Shown: positions 21,108 through 32,965 of the stretch, piece after piece | Position numbering within the stretch: the first letter of the stretch is position 1 | How the letters are laid out: every line of letters begins with the position of its first letter | Assembly: GCA_963383645.1 (NCBI GenBank) | Contig: OY726565.1 | Span: 35,631,529-35,695,528 of the forward strand | Reading direction: 5' to 3' | DNA length: 64,000 bases | Source: Muscardinus avellanarius | Lineage: Eukaryota; Chordata; Mammalia; Rodentia; Gliridae | The notes under the pieces: generated by a model | Seen by the model: the letters and a program-made list of their open reading frames with translations, nothing else | Told to the model about the DNA's origin: nothing | Database searches by the model: none | Position numbers and translations under genes: made by a program

Positions 21108-24007
21108 TAATAAGGTGTGGAGGAGATATAGATCTCCATTTTCTTTTCCTTTTGAATTCCAAGTGGATCACAGCTTGGAAAACAAGTGGTGTGAGTGTCA
21201 GGAGCAGTAAGAATTGCTAACATGGACTGCTACCTTTTAGTTTAATCCTCAATCAACATAGAGACATAGAAACCTAAGAAAAGCAAATGTGAATAATACT
21301 GGGTTATAATTATTTACAATGAAATGTTTTAATCTGCATAATGCAAAGACAGGAGTAGAAAGATCATAGATATTCCTGCCAATATTGATTAGTGGACTCT
21401 CTATAGAAGGCATGGATTTTGAATCATATAAGAAAATTATTCAGAACAAATATGATTTATTTGCTGTAGAAAGCAAGAGACAATCAGAAAAAAGTACATT
21501 ACTGAAATTCACTTTGAATTTTTTCATGACACTAAAAGGGCTTTGACACCTTCTTTTCAGTAACTAATAAATTTCATCATGACATGCTTGTAAAGAAATG
21601 AAAAATTAATCACATTTAATTGGCATTTTATTGTTTGAATAGCCAAAGAAAAAGAAATGACTGCCCTTATTTTCTGTACTTACTCCAAACTTGAGTTGAT
21701 TATAATCCTAGGCACAGAGCTGTTCTGACAGTGACTGCACAATTGGTTCTTCCACAACTTTTGTTCTGTATGTGATGCCTTCAGGCATCATTTCAGTAAT
21801 TGGAAAAATAGCAGTACTGATTCTTTTAAACACATTTTCCATTTTTTATTAATTCACCAAAATAAACAAAATATGGTTATGTATGTATCACTCCTTTCAA
21901 CTAGTAATAAAAGCACAAAACCTTTATGGGTGATAGGAATTCTTGTTGAAAAATATTTCCCCAACACACAATTCTTCAGTGTCTCATTGACCAAATGAAA
22001 AAAAAGATCTAAGCTAGAGGCTGTGTAAGCTGGATAAAGAAAAATAACTCCTGGTATAAAAATGTTCTCTTGGGCTTGCCAAGAAAGGAATGGGGGAGTG
22101 AGGGGCCCTCATGCTTTTTACACTGAAGACGTAGAAAAGACCCTAGACCCTAGAACTGCTACTACTTACACTATTAGTTTTACTGTGTTCCATAAATTCA
22201 TCAAAGCACTGTGGTTAATGGTATAGGATTCCATGTTACAAGTCAGGCTAAAATCACTGAACTAAGTTCCATAACTTGTTCTCCAACCAAGGACTGTGTG
22301 TGTGCATGCGTGGGGGGTGTTACTGAAACCTAAGTGTATAAACAATGGGGACTGAGACAAGCCATATGTGTGGCCATCTGTAGGGAAACCCAGTCAGTCA
22401 GAATTCAAGTGAAAAAGAAAAAGCCAATAAACAAAATAATAAATAAAAACAGATCCTATGAGAAACACTGCGCAAGAAAAGAAATGGTAACCTGAACACA
22501 AGGAGGTCTTGAAAACACCTAGCAAGACTCTGAAAATGACTTGTTGTAAAATTAGAAAATACATTCTGGAATTTTTATGTTACAACAATAAATATACTCT
22601 AATATATTCACTCCATAATTTAAGACATAGGACAAAAACCATCAAACTATTGACTTCTGTATGTTTATTGCTTTGTATTAACCTTATCATTCGTTTTACA
22701 TAAAGATATCAATTTGCAACATAAACTTCTGAGTTGATAAGCATTTTGAGAACTGGCAGGTTTTGATCAATTAACTGGGAAAACATAAACATTGAGTTAG
22801 CTCTTCAAAGGATGTTTAAAATTAACCAAAATGTATTCATAAGGCTTCTATTATATTTTCAAGATTTGAAAAGCGTTTTTCTGTGGCCCTTCAATGTAGA
22901 CAGTTTTTGTTTTAATCTATCAGGAAATTTCAAATCTAAATTTTAGGGCCATCCATGCTTTGTGATCAAGAACATTCAAGAATTATTAGCAACATGATTC
23001 ATAAAGCTATGTATAGGTATTGTGTTAAGAGAAAGACAAATACAAATAGATCCACAAACTATTCTAACAAGTATCAGTAGTTTTGGCATGCAATCTATTA
23101 GCATCTACTCCAAAATGCTATACTAAAATGGTAAAATGGCCAGAAAAACTCATTGTACAATCTGTTTGAGCCATCATCCTCTCAGTGGATTGGCTATCAC
23201 TCTAAAGTTTGATTCTGTTACCTAAGAATCAAATTATCTATACTTAACAATCAAACCACTATATTTGTTTATAAAATTCAGCTCTGGTGAGTGGATTTTC
23301 CATAGCTATTAACTGAGAATTAAAACCTAGGAATTCTAATTGGTATTCTGTTTACTTTCCACACATTTTGCCAATTCTATTATACCTTTGTATTCATCCA
23401 GAAATGAATTTTGAGTCTTGAATAATTTAAGATTAAAGATCAAATTAAGATTAAGACCAAATTCTGAATAAATTAAGATTAAATATGTCAACCCATGATT
23501 TTAAGAAAGAAAATAACTTGTGTTTATATTTTAATATGTATTGTCATAGAATCTTCAAAAATAGGTTCTGAAATGAAAAATCTCAGGTTGTATTTCATGA
23601 TAAATGGTCTGTAGTAATAATCACCCTGGTCTTAACTGTGATATGCTGATTTTACTCTCTAGAATAAACTATCAGCCAATTCAAATAGTTGTGCTGAACC
23701 ACTTGGCTCTTTAAAGGTATTAAAAATATGCTTGGCTACATTTAAAATTTTTTTATTAGTGTATTGTAGTCATACTATGCTTGCCTACATTTTGACAGCA
23801 TTTTGCTCATTGACTTCTCTCAACAGGTTAATAGATTTGAATTTAAAGAAACAAGGGTTATTGAATTACCAGAAATGTAATGATAATGCTGTGCTAACAG
23901 AAGATTTTGTGAAATAATTTATTTACTTGACCTAAAGAAATTTTACTTTTGAACAAAAATTTAAAAAACAAAACAAAAAACATGCCAGTCTCAGAAAATC
24001 AATGACT
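21108..24007. other. Repeat-poor intergenic sequence
   Basis: 2.9 kb with no gene or clear mobile element. A small internal repeat (aa(a)ttaagatta at about 23424-23482) and a possible L1 3'-tail scrap (ttattagtgtattgtagtca, near 23753) are the only patterns noted. Confidence 0.4.
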
Positions 24008-24335
24008 ATATGTTTTTTTTTTCAAATATGTGGAAGCTAGAAATAATATAGGACCAAGAAGAGACTTTAGTTAAAATAGAATGAGACCAGTAGAATAGTA
24101 GAATGGGATTGAGGAGGAAGAGAAAAGGAGGTCTGAGGAGAATATACATCAAATAATGTTATTTTCACATATGAAAGCACCAGCATTAATCTTACTAAGG
24201 CATACATGGGAGGAGAGGGGGTGGGGTGGAATCTAAAAAGAAACACCAAATGATGTGTGCCTGTATAAAAATGTATCACTTTGAATCTCATAATGTTGTA
24301 TAATGACAATGAGCCAATAAAATTATAAAAAACAA
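24008..24335 (+). mobile_element. L1 3' UTR fragment
   Basis: Starts aaatatgtggaagctagaa, continues through gatgtgtgcctgtataaaaa and ends gagccaataaaattataaaa. The order matches other L1 3' ends in the window. No coding part remains. Confidence 0.75.
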
Positions 24336-25009
24336 ACAAAAACCATTCAGTTATTTATCCAGTATTAACTTCTCAGCAAAATCATCTTAGAAGAAAGCTG
24401 TACTTCAGAAGAAATACTGTGATAGTGGTTTATTTTAAATAGGTAATACCTGTATGTTATTCAGCCATAAAGCATTTATTAGAAGCAGTGTAGAACCTTC
24501 AACATATTTATAAAAGGCTATCTTAAAAAATATTAAATTATCCAACAAATGTATGAAAGTCAATTCTGTCAGATTCAGAAACAGAAAAAAAAATTTGTCA
24601 CCCTGAAATAATCAGTTTGTTCTATTTTTCCATACTTTCTTCCTACTATGAGGCTTTCTGCCAAATGCTCCTTTAGCTTTTGAATCTTTGAATGTAAGGT
24701 GATTCAGCATGCTCTCTAGATAAAGAAAATTTAGTCCTAAACAATATACTCAACAATAAATGAAAGCAAAATTATATGGAAAAAATATGCAGGATTGGCC
24801 TGGTTCTAAAGGATTCCATGAATTGCTTTCCTAAAAATCCCATGGATTTCCCAGGGGACTCAGAAATAGCATAGTTTGGAGAATGCTTCTGGATTTGAAC
24901 CAGAGTTTCATTCTTCTACATTCTGAAATATTAGTGTAATGTTTGGGGCTAGTTTTATTTTTATCATAGTAACAGTGTGGTAATGCTGACTTTGTGAGCT
25001 GTCAAGTAC
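24336..25009. other. Non-repetitive intergenic sequence
   Basis: No recognisable feature. Confidence 0.4.
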
Positions 25010-25329
25010 TCTAATTTTTAAAACTTTTTATTGGTGCATTGTAGTCATACATCTTAATGGAGTACAAAATGGTAGAGGCATACATGCACACATCACCCAA
25101 TTATACCTTACCCAATTCACTCCCCATTCTCTCCTCCTCCCTCCTTCTCATGTTTGGCTTAGTGATTGACTTTGATATGTTTGTTAATGCACATCATGAA
25201 CATTAGAGAATATCCCTCTTCCCCCCTCCCATTCCCTTAGGTTGTCTTATTTACTTTCCTATAATATCCCATTCTTTGTCTAGAGTTGCTTCTATGACTC
25301 ATTTTCTCCCTATCTTTTGCATATTAGAG

Positions 25330-27695
25330 AAAGCATCTGATTTTTTATTTTTTGTGACTATTCTCAGCATGTTTTCCAGTTCCATCCATTTCCCTGTAAA
25401 TGATATAATTGTGTTTTTCTTTATAGCTGAGTAAAATTCTATTGTGTACAAATCCCATAATTTTGTAATTCATTCATCTGTTGATGGATATCTTGGCTGG
25501 TTCCATAGTTTGGCAATGGTGAATTGTGCATCTATGAACATAGATACACAAGCATTAGATTGGTATTTTACTTTCCATTCTTTTGGGGAGATACCTAGAA
25601 GTGGTATTGTTGGATCTGGATCAAATAGTAAGTTCATTCACATTCTTCAGGGGATCTTCTATACAGTTTTCCAAAGTGGTTACACTAATTTGCAATCCTA
25701 CAAACAAAGTAGTAGTGTTCCCACTTCTCCACATCCTCACCAGCATTTGTTGCCTGTGTTTTGAATGGTTGCCATTCGAGTTGGAGTTCAGTGAAATCTC
25801 AGAGTAGTTTTGATTTGCATCTATCTCTCTAACTGCTAATGATGTTGAACATTTTTTCATGCATTAATTGGCCATTTGAATTTGTTCCTTTGTGAAATGT
25901 CTATTTAGTTCACTTGCCCATGTTTTGATTGGGTTATTAGTTTTCTTAGTGCTGAGTTTCTTGAGTTCTCTGTATAATCTAGATATTAGTACTCTATTGG
26001 AGGAGTAGGTGGCAAAAATCTCCTATTCTGTTGGCTCTCAATTGAGGTTCTTCATGATTTCCTTTGCTGTACAGAAGTTCTTCAGTTTCATTTAATCCTA
26101 TATATTGATTCACCTTTTGGTTCACCAATGATATAGACCTGTACTTTTCCTTCTTTGTGCTATCTTTATTTGGTTTTGGTATTAAGGTAATGTTGGTTTC
26201 ATAGAATGTATTTGAAAGAGTCCTGTTCCTATGTTACAAAATAGATTAAGGAGTACTGGTATTAGCTCTTCTATAAAGGTTTCATAAAATTCACTTGGGA
26301 ATTCCTCTGGTCCTGGGCTTTTCTTTGATGGTAGGCTCTTTATTGCTATTTCAATCTCTTTTATTGTTATTGGTTCATTTAAATTTTCTATATCTCTTTA
26401 AGTTTAGGAAGGTTGTATTTATCTAGAAAGTTGTCAGTTTTACCCAGATTTTCCATTTTGTTGGAGTATAGTTTTTCAAATTAGTTTCTGATAATCATCT
26501 GGATTTCTACACTGTCAGTAGTGATATCTTTTTCATCTCTTATCTTAATCATTTGGGTTGATTTTCTCTTTTTAAAATTAAGTTGGCTACTGGTTTATCT
26601 ATCTTGTTAATTTTTTCGAGGAACCAGCTTTTGGTTTTGTTGATTTTCTCTTTTTTTTAAATTTTCTACTTCATTGATTTCTGCTCTGTTTTTAATAATT
26701 TCCTGCCTTCTACTGACTTTGGGATTAGACTGTTCTTGTTTTTCAAGGGCGTTGAGGTGTGTCATTAGTTTATTTATTTAGTGATTTTTTTATTCTTCTT
26801 ATGTGAGCACTCAGTGCTATGAATTTTCTTCTTATTACTGCCTTCAAAGTGTCCCAGAGGTTTTGATATGTTGTATCTCTATTTTCATTTGTTTCTAGGA
26901 ATTTCTTGATTTTACCCCTTACTTCTTCTATAATCCATTCTTCAATTAGAAGTGTAGTGTTCAGTCTCCACATGTCTATGTGGTTTCTATGGGACTTCTT
27001 ATAGTTGGTTTCTAGTTTGATTCCATTATGGTCTAAAAAGACACAGGGAAGTATGTCACATTTTTTGAATTTGCTAGTGCTCACTTTGTGCCCCAGGATG
27101 TGATCTATTTTGGAAAAGGTTCCATGAGCAGTTGAGAAAAATGTGAACTCTACTGTAGGTGGGTAAAATATTCTATATGTGTCCAACAGGTCCATTTGTT
27201 TGATGGTGTTATTTAGGTTTAAGGCATCTTTACTGACATTTGTTTAGAAGATCAGTATAATGGTGTGAGAGAGGTGTTGAAGTCCACCAGTATTATTGCA
27301 CTGGGATTTATGTGTGACTTAATGTCACAAAGAGTTTGTTTTATGAAAGTAGCTACACCTGTGTTTGGGGCATAAATGTTGACTATCATTATTTCATCTT
27401 GCTGTATTGTTCCTTTTACCAGTAAAAAAAAAAAAAAATGACCTTCTTTGACTCTTCGAATAAGTTTGAGCCTAAAGTTTAACTGTCTGATAACAGTTAG
27501 TCTTGTCTTCAAGTTCTTTTGGCATGGATTACCTTGCTCCAGCCATTTACCTTTAGATTATGACTATCTTTACTTGTAAAGTGTGTTTCTTTCAGGCAGC
27601 AGATAGATGGATTCTGGCTTTTAATCCATTTTACCACCTTATGTCTTTTTATTGTGAGTTGAGGCCATTTATGTTCAATCTGATTATTGAGAGAT
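25330..27695 (-). pseudogene. L1 ORF2, internally deleted
   Basis: Endonuclease at the high-coordinate end (frame 26770-27195 has [29 protein letters not shown] and DHNGIKLE) and C-terminal domain at the low end. The catalytic region of the reverse transcriptase is lost at the junction near 26115, where sequence equivalent to 62370 meets sequence equivalent to about 63790. Many stops elsewhere. No activity is possible. Confidence 0.85.
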
Positions 27696-27761
27696 TCTTT
27701 TTAATTCCAAACATATTAAGATTTAACTTCTGTTTGAGGTAAAGTTTATTGTTTTTTTTTG

Positions 27762-28888
27762 TTGTTTGCTGGATAAAAATCCTTATTTAGTTCTGGCATG
27801 TATTACTTATTTCTTCTTTGAAGTTAATCTCTTTGAGTATTTTCTCTAGTGCTGGTTTGAAAGACATAAATTCCTTCAGCTTTTGTTTATCATGGAAGAT
27901 TTCCCCATCTAATTTGAGAAGTAGTTTTGCTGGGTAGGAAATTTTTGGCTGCAAATTATTTTTGTTAAGAGTTTGGAATATGTTAATCCAGGTCCTTCTG
28001 GCTTCACTTGGATTGGAAAATTTGGAGTGATTCTAATTGATTGGTTTGCCTCTGAATATCACTTGGTCTTTTGTTTTCGTTGCTCTTAAGATACTATCTG
28101 TCACTGGGCATGGTGGCACACACTTGTAATCCCATTACTTTGCAGGCTGAGACAGGAGGACTGCACAGGTTCAAAGCCAGCCACAGTTACTTAGTGAGAC
28201 CCTGTTTCCAAATAAAATAGAAAATAGGTCTGGGAGTGTAGCCAAAAGGTAGAAAGTCTCTGGGTTCCATTTCCAGCACCAAAAAAAAAAAAAAAAAGTC
28301 TCCGGCTTCTATGTTGGTCAGTTTTTTACGATTGTGGTATAGTGAACCTATTCTCTAATCTTGTCTAAGGGGGGTTCTCTAAGTTTCCTGTACCTGTGTA
28401 TCAATCTCTTACTCTATGTTTCGAAAGTTTTCTGATATACTTCTTTGAAAAAGTTGTTGATTTCTTTGAAAAAATTGTTGATACCTTTGGTTTCACCTTG
28501 TATTCCCTCTTCTATTCCGATTATTCTTAGGTTAGCTCTGATAAAAATCGGCCCATATTTCTCCAGTGTCCAATTCATGCCATCAAATTGTTTTTTTTTA
28601 AATTATATACTATGCAATTGTTTTTGGAGTGATCATCTTCTCGAAGTGAGATTCTATTCCCTATGTGGTCTAATCGATTGTTTATAGTTTGAATTCATTC
28701 CTTCATTTCAATGATTACATCTTTATTTCTTTCACACTGTCTCTAAATTCTTTTTGGAAGGCCTGTCTTATTTCTACAGTTACATTCCTGATTTGACCTT
28801 CTGGAGATCTCTGCAATTCTGTGTTGTCAGGTTTTGTTATTGTGGGTTTGTGGGGGCTAACTACTTCCTTGTCATTCCTCCTTCCCAT
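27762..28888 (-). pseudogene. L1 ORF1, broken and SINE-interrupted
   Basis: Start codon at 28886-28888 gives MGRRNDKEVVSPHKPTITKP, homologous in position to the ORF1 start at 15634. A coiled-coil part follows (EIRQAFQKEFRDSVKEIKM). A SINE at 28102-28297 splits the region between coiled coil and C-terminal domain. The C-terminal end is near 27762 (plus strand gttgtttgctgg, matching the ORF1 end of the other copies). Frameshifts are present. Confidence 0.8.
28102..28297 (+). mobile_element. Dimeric SINE, intermediate form
   Basis: cactgggcatggtggcacac, then gccagccacagttacttagt (part of the long-left block) joined to gaccctgtttccaaataaaa and gtctgggagtgtagccaaaa (short-left features), then an A17 tail. 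It combines marks of both SINE forms. Confidence 0.9.
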
Positions 28889-29211
28889 GATTTCAGGAGC
28901 TTGCATCGGTTCCTTTTGGTAGATTTCTCTCAGTCTCTAGGTGTCAGCTAGAATATCAGTAGCAAGTTGTGTTATACTCAACAGTGAAGGTTGAGTGAGA
29001 AGGGAAGAGGAGTCCTAAATGCAGGAACAGGGTAAACTCACAGATATGATCAAACTGAATGAGAGCATGAATTTGGTAAGGCAGTATATAGTAGAGATTA
29101 GAGATAATAAATATTTAGTAGTATTCTACTAATCAATGTAAAGATTTTAGTATAATAATATGAGGTAGATTTAATATAAGACAAAGAAAAGAAGAGAGAA
29201 AAAAAGAAAAA

Positions 29212-29406
29212 GGCTGGGCGTGGTGGCGCATGCTTGTAATCCCCATGCTTGGGAGGCTGAGATAGGAGGATCACGCAGGTTCAAAGCCAGCCTCAGGTGG
29301 CTTAAGAGACCCTGTTTCCAAATAAAATATAAAATAGGTCTGGGAGTGTAGCCTGGAGGTAGAAGGCCCCTGGGTTCCATCCCAAGTACCACAAAAAAAA
29401 AAAAAA
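29212..29406 (+). mobile_element. Dimeric B1/ID-type SINE, short-left form
   Basis: ggctgggcgtggtggcgcat, ggtggcttaagagaccctg, gtctgggagtgtagcctgga, A-tail with aaaaaagaaa. It lies in the 5' leader of the minus-strand L1, in opposite orientation. Flanking A/G-rich sequence hides the exact target duplication. Confidence 0.94.
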
Positions 29407-29504
29407 GAAAGAACAGGAATTGAAAGAAGAGAATAAGTATGTATAAGAGAAGTTTTGGAGAGGGGTTTGGAATAGAACAATCAAACAAGCATAAACATGC
29501 CAAA

Positions 29505-29680
29505 AAACCCCACAAACATATCAATATCAATCACTAAGTCAAACATGAGAAAGAGGGAGGAAGAGGGAATGTGGTAGGTACTGGGTAAGGGATAATTAAG
29601 TGATATGTGCATGTATGTTTCTACCCTCTTGCATCCCATTAAGATGTATGACTACAATGCATTAACAAAAAAATTTACAA
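29505..29680 (+). mobile_element. Short L1 3' UTR insertion
   Basis: cacaaacatatcaatatcaa, ctaagtcaaacatgagaaag, G-rich part, gatgtatgactacaatgcat, then an A-tail. Plus-oriented inside the 5' UTR of a minus-strand L1, so it is a separate 5'-truncated insertion. Confidence 0.75.
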
Positions 29681-30378
29681 ATTCAAAATAATGCAACCCT
29701 ACTAGTTGGATCCTACTAGTTGGATCTAGTGTTAAGCATAGGTTCCCCCTATGCTTTCTACTGATGCAGAGCCTGAGTCTGTCCAAGGCTCTGCTATGTC
29801 CAAAGTAGATTCTACCACCACCTTTACTGGGTGGAACTTCACAATTTTAGCTGAGAGAGTTTATCGCTGCTGTGATAGTCCCTGGGGGTGCCATACACAG
29901 TGTTCTCCTACAAGAACAGTGGCTTCATTTATGGTGTTTCTGAATGTTGGTATAGATATCTGGAGGGCGTGATAAGCTCAGACACCACTGTTGCAAATTG
30001 TAGACTCTACCCCTACTTTTACTGGGTTGAACCGAAAGTTTCAGACCCAGGGAATTTACTGTGGTTACAGGAGTCCTTTGGAGTACTGTGCTGGGCATTC
30101 CCCCATGGGGACAGGGGCGGCTTCACTTACTGATGGGAACTGGGTGGCATTGCTGAGTACTGGTCTGGATCTCTGGAGGGTGTGGTGACCTCAGCCATCA
30201 CTGCTGCAAGTTGTAGCTAGTGTTCGTGCAAAAGGAACATAAAACTAACAATTCCAATAATCTGCAGTTGCTTAGTACAATTTATTAGTTGTTTCTCAGT
30301 TTGTCTCTGGAGTTGGGCATAGTGGAATAAGATGGTGCTGCCATAGTGTCCACGGCTACGAGGTGGGCAGGTTTCTGG

Positions 30379-30416
<38 letters not shown>

Positions 30417-30417
30417 G
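30379..30417. repeat. (GTT)n microsatellite
   Basis: About 13 pure GTT units ((CAA)n on the L1 sense strand), between the last two promoter monomers of the L1. Confidence 0.96.
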
Positions 30418-30835
30418 AGGGCTGCTCTGGATCTCTGGAGTGTGTGGAACTCTGGAGTGAGCTTGGCCGCCACTGCTGGAAGTTGTAGATGGTGTTTGTG
30501 CAGGAGGAACTGACAACTTACAATTCTGATGATCTGCAGCTCCTTCCTTCAGGTCCTTGGTTGTTTTCCTGTATGTCTCTGGAGTCTGGTGCCGTGAGGC
30601 AAGATGGTGCCTCTACGGTGGCCATGACTGTGAGGCGAATGGATTTCTTTTTTGCTCTCTCATCAATATTCTAGCCTTTTTTTCCTGTCACCTTTGTTCT
30701 TTTAAAGGTGTGGTGTTTTTTGGCTTTTGTAAGAATGCTGTTTTTAAGGCAATGAAAACTAAGTATCAGCAGGCCTGGTATGTGCTGCATCCCTCAGTTG
30801 CCATCTTCCCAGAAGTCTTCCTTCTTCTAATTTTT

Positions 30836-31270
30836 GGAAGAGACTGTAGAAAAGGTAACCAACTTCCGTTCTTTTCTTTTTTGAGGTACTGGGATTGAAC
30901 CTAGGGTTGTCTTTGAGCCACACCCAAATGCTTACTTTATTTTTTATTTTGAAACAGGATTTTGATAAGTTACTGAGGGCCTCACCAAGCTTCTGAGGCT
31001 AGCCTCAACCCTGTAATTCTCCTGTCTCAGCCTCTGAAGTACAGACGACATTACACATCTGTGTCTGTCTATTTCTTTCTTAAAAGTTTGATAGAATTTG
31101 AGAATAAAACCATTTTGGCCTAGAGTTTTTTATTAAAAAGTTCTAAACCATAAATTATATTTTAAAATAGATCTAAGACTATTCAGGTTATCTTTTTTTT
31201 TTCTAAAGTAGTTTTATTTTTCTAACAATTGATCCATTTCATCCCATGACAAAGGAATCTAATCTCTACT
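30836..31270 (-). mobile_element. Ancient L1 (L1M-type) fragment, SINE-interrupted
   Basis: Low-level match to antisense ORF2: ttggaagagactgtagaaaa at the left, then after the SINE gatagaatttgagaataaaa, ccattttggcctagagtttt and tttctaacaattgatccatt. The L1 at 25-30.8 kb inserted beside or within this relic. Confidence 0.6.
30880..31064 (-). mobile_element. Dimeric SINE, old
   Basis: ttgaggtactgggattgaac (right monomer), attttttattttgaaacagg (linker), ctgaggctagcctcaaccct, ctcctgtctcagcctctgaa (left monomer). Diverged; the start of the left monomer is hard to place. Confidence 0.8.
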
Positions 31271-31827
31271 TAGTTCATGTGAGCACAATTTGATATAAAT
31301 TCTATTGTCCTGTGTGGATTACTTGCTGACAGAGCTATGAATCCCAGATCATAGATATGATTAAATATGCATAATTTCAAGAAAGAGTATGATTCCTTGC
31401 TCAAATGAAATAGTTCAGCTATTCAGCTGTTTGTTTAAACTGATTATTTTTCTTTTTATCTTATTTAAGATGGTTATTTTGTTGCTGTTTTGCCCTGATA
31501 TAGAAAATTAGTTTAAAGACTAAGTATGTATAAATTTTCTTTCAGATTCAGAATATTTTATTTACATGTTATATTTTATTAATGAACTGTTTAGCTTTAA
31601 TTTCACTAAAAGAAAGTAGGAAACCGAAAGGATAAAATAATTTCTGATGTACACAGCAGAGATTTTGGGTTTTTGTCTATTAACCTGCTTTTCATCCAAT
31701 TTAAAAAATTTAATTGTATGTAGAAATTTCATCTACTTTGTAAAGATTAGGTCTCTGAAGTATTTAATATGAGTATGTATGTAATACTCTAGTTTGGATT
31801 ATGCTACTCCTTATCAATATTCCAAAA
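31271..31827. other. AT-rich sequence, origin unclear
   Basis: No open frame or clear repeat. It may include further decayed L1, but I cannot show it. Confidence 0.35.
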
Positions 31828-31842
31828 GCAGTATTCATTTTT

Positions 31843-32058
31843 CTTTTTTTACTTTTCGCAGGTCTAGGGATGGAACCCAAGGGTATTCAATCTCTGAGCT
31901 ACACCCCCTCCCCTATTTTTTATTCTTTATTTTAACACAGGGTCACATTAAGTTGCAGAGGGCCTAACTAAGCAGCAGACACTGTCCACAAACCATGATC
32001 CTCTTGTCTCAGTCTCCTGAATGCTAGGATTACAAGCATGCATCACCACACCTGGCTA
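31843..32058 (-). mobile_element. Dimeric B1/ID-type SINE, long-left form
   Basis: ggtctagggatggaacccaa, attctttattttaacacagg, ending tcaccacacctggcta. A 15-bp direct repeat gc(a/g)gtattcattttt at 31828-31842 and 32059-32073, one mismatch. Confidence 0.93.
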
Positions 32059-32302
32059 GCGGTATTCATTTTTAATAGTTTGGAGACTGTGTCCAAAAAT
32101 ATGCGGATTAGACAGAGGTATGAACTGCATGTAGGAAGAAAAACATTTCTATGAAAAAGAAATTACAAATTAAAATTTTATTTTAAATCAATGTATTTCT
32201 GATATTTTGGGGACTTTCTTTTTAACATAAGACATAATGCAGAAAGCATAGATCTTGAGTATAAACAATATATACATTAAAATTATTATTTTGATTTGAA
32301 GT

Positions 32303-32350
32303 TTGTGTGTGTGTGTGTATGTGTGTGTTTGTGTGTGTGTATGTGTGTGT

Positions 32351-32422
<72 letters not shown>

Positions 32423-32442
32423 GGAGGGAGGGAGAGGGAGAG
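32303..32442 (+). repeat. Compound (GT)n(GA)n microsatellite
   Basis: Interrupted GT units (32303-32350) run into about 34 nearly pure GA units (32351-32418) and a GGGA-rich end. The arginine/glutamate-like and serine/leucine-like frames across it are repeat artefacts. Confidence 0.97.
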
Positions 32443-32545
32443 AAAAACGGTCTCACTCAATTGCCAAGGCTGGCCTCCAACCTATGATTCTCTTGTCTTA
32501 GCCTCCCATTTACTAGAATTATAGATGTGCACCATTGCTGCTGGC
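32443..32545 (-). mobile_element. SINE left monomer remnant
   Basis: aaaacggtctcactcaattg, ggctggcctccaacctatga, cttgtcttagcctcccattt, gtgcaccattgctgctggct. The right monomer has been replaced by the microsatellite next to it. Confidence 0.78.
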
Positions 32546-32730
32546 TTGGATTCTATATTTTTGAGAGAAAAATTTAAAAGTATGGATATACCAAAAGAGT
32601 GTTATATGTTTGTGTAAAAGTTGTTTCATATAAGTAATTTCTAAAAATGTTATATTTAATTATTTTTCCTTGTGTATTTAATCTTCCCTTTAACTAAAGA
32701 TTGTGCTTTCAAAATCTATGAATATTAAGC

Positions 32731-32928
32731 CAGGCATGGTGGTGCACACTTGTAATCCCAGCATTCGGGAGGCTGAGACAAGAGGATCGCTGTTAGAGGA
32801 TAGTCTTAGCTATTTAATTAGGTCCTCCATAAGTTAGACCCTGCTTCAAAATAAAGAATAAAAATAGGGCAAGGGGTGTAGCTCGGAGGTCGAATGCCCC
32901 TGGGTTCAATCCCCAGGCCTGCAAAAAA

Positions 32929-32963
<35 letters not shown>

Positions 32964-32965
32964 AT
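32731..32965 (+). mobile_element. Dimeric B1/ID-type SINE, long-left form, (AAAT)n tail
   Basis: gccaggcatggtggtgcaca, caaaataaagaataaaaata, gtgtagctcggaggtcgaat, ccccaggcctgc, followed by about ten AAAT units. No clean direct repeat. Confidence 0.92.

Larger units (their letters stand above)
25020..30825 (-). mobile_element. Near full-length L1 with target-site duplication
   Basis: Complete from 3' tail (25020) to 5' end near 30825, where the plus strand ends ccatcttcccagaagtcttc, the reverse complement of an L1 5' end like that at 14658. A 10-bp direct repeat tctaattttt flanks it (25010-25019 and 30826-30835). Order on its own strand: monomeric 5' UTR, AT-rich leader, ORF1, ORF2, 3' UTR. 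About 1.4 kb of ORF2 is missing near 26115, judged against the L1 at 62.4-63.8 kb. Nested inside are two SINEs and a short plus-strand L1 3' end. Confidence 0.9.
28889..30825 (-). promoter_or_regulatory. L1 5' UTR with tandem monomers
   Basis: 28889-29211 is an AT-rich leader that aligns, reversed, with 55580-55860 of the L1 at 53.5 kb. 29699-30825 is the promoter part. Units starting at 29806 (tagattctacc) and 30001 (tagactctacc) are 195 bp apart. The block tggaggg(c/t)gtg...ctg(c/t)tgcaa(a/g)ttgtag occurs at 29961 and 30174, and ctggatctctggag at 30165 and 30427. That makes at least four degenerate monomers of about 195-262 bp. Confidence 0.72.

Noticed and set aside
23743..23776. Minus-strand L1 tail
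   Set aside because: ttattagtgtattgtagtca resembles the start of the L1 at 25020, but the similarity stops at once.
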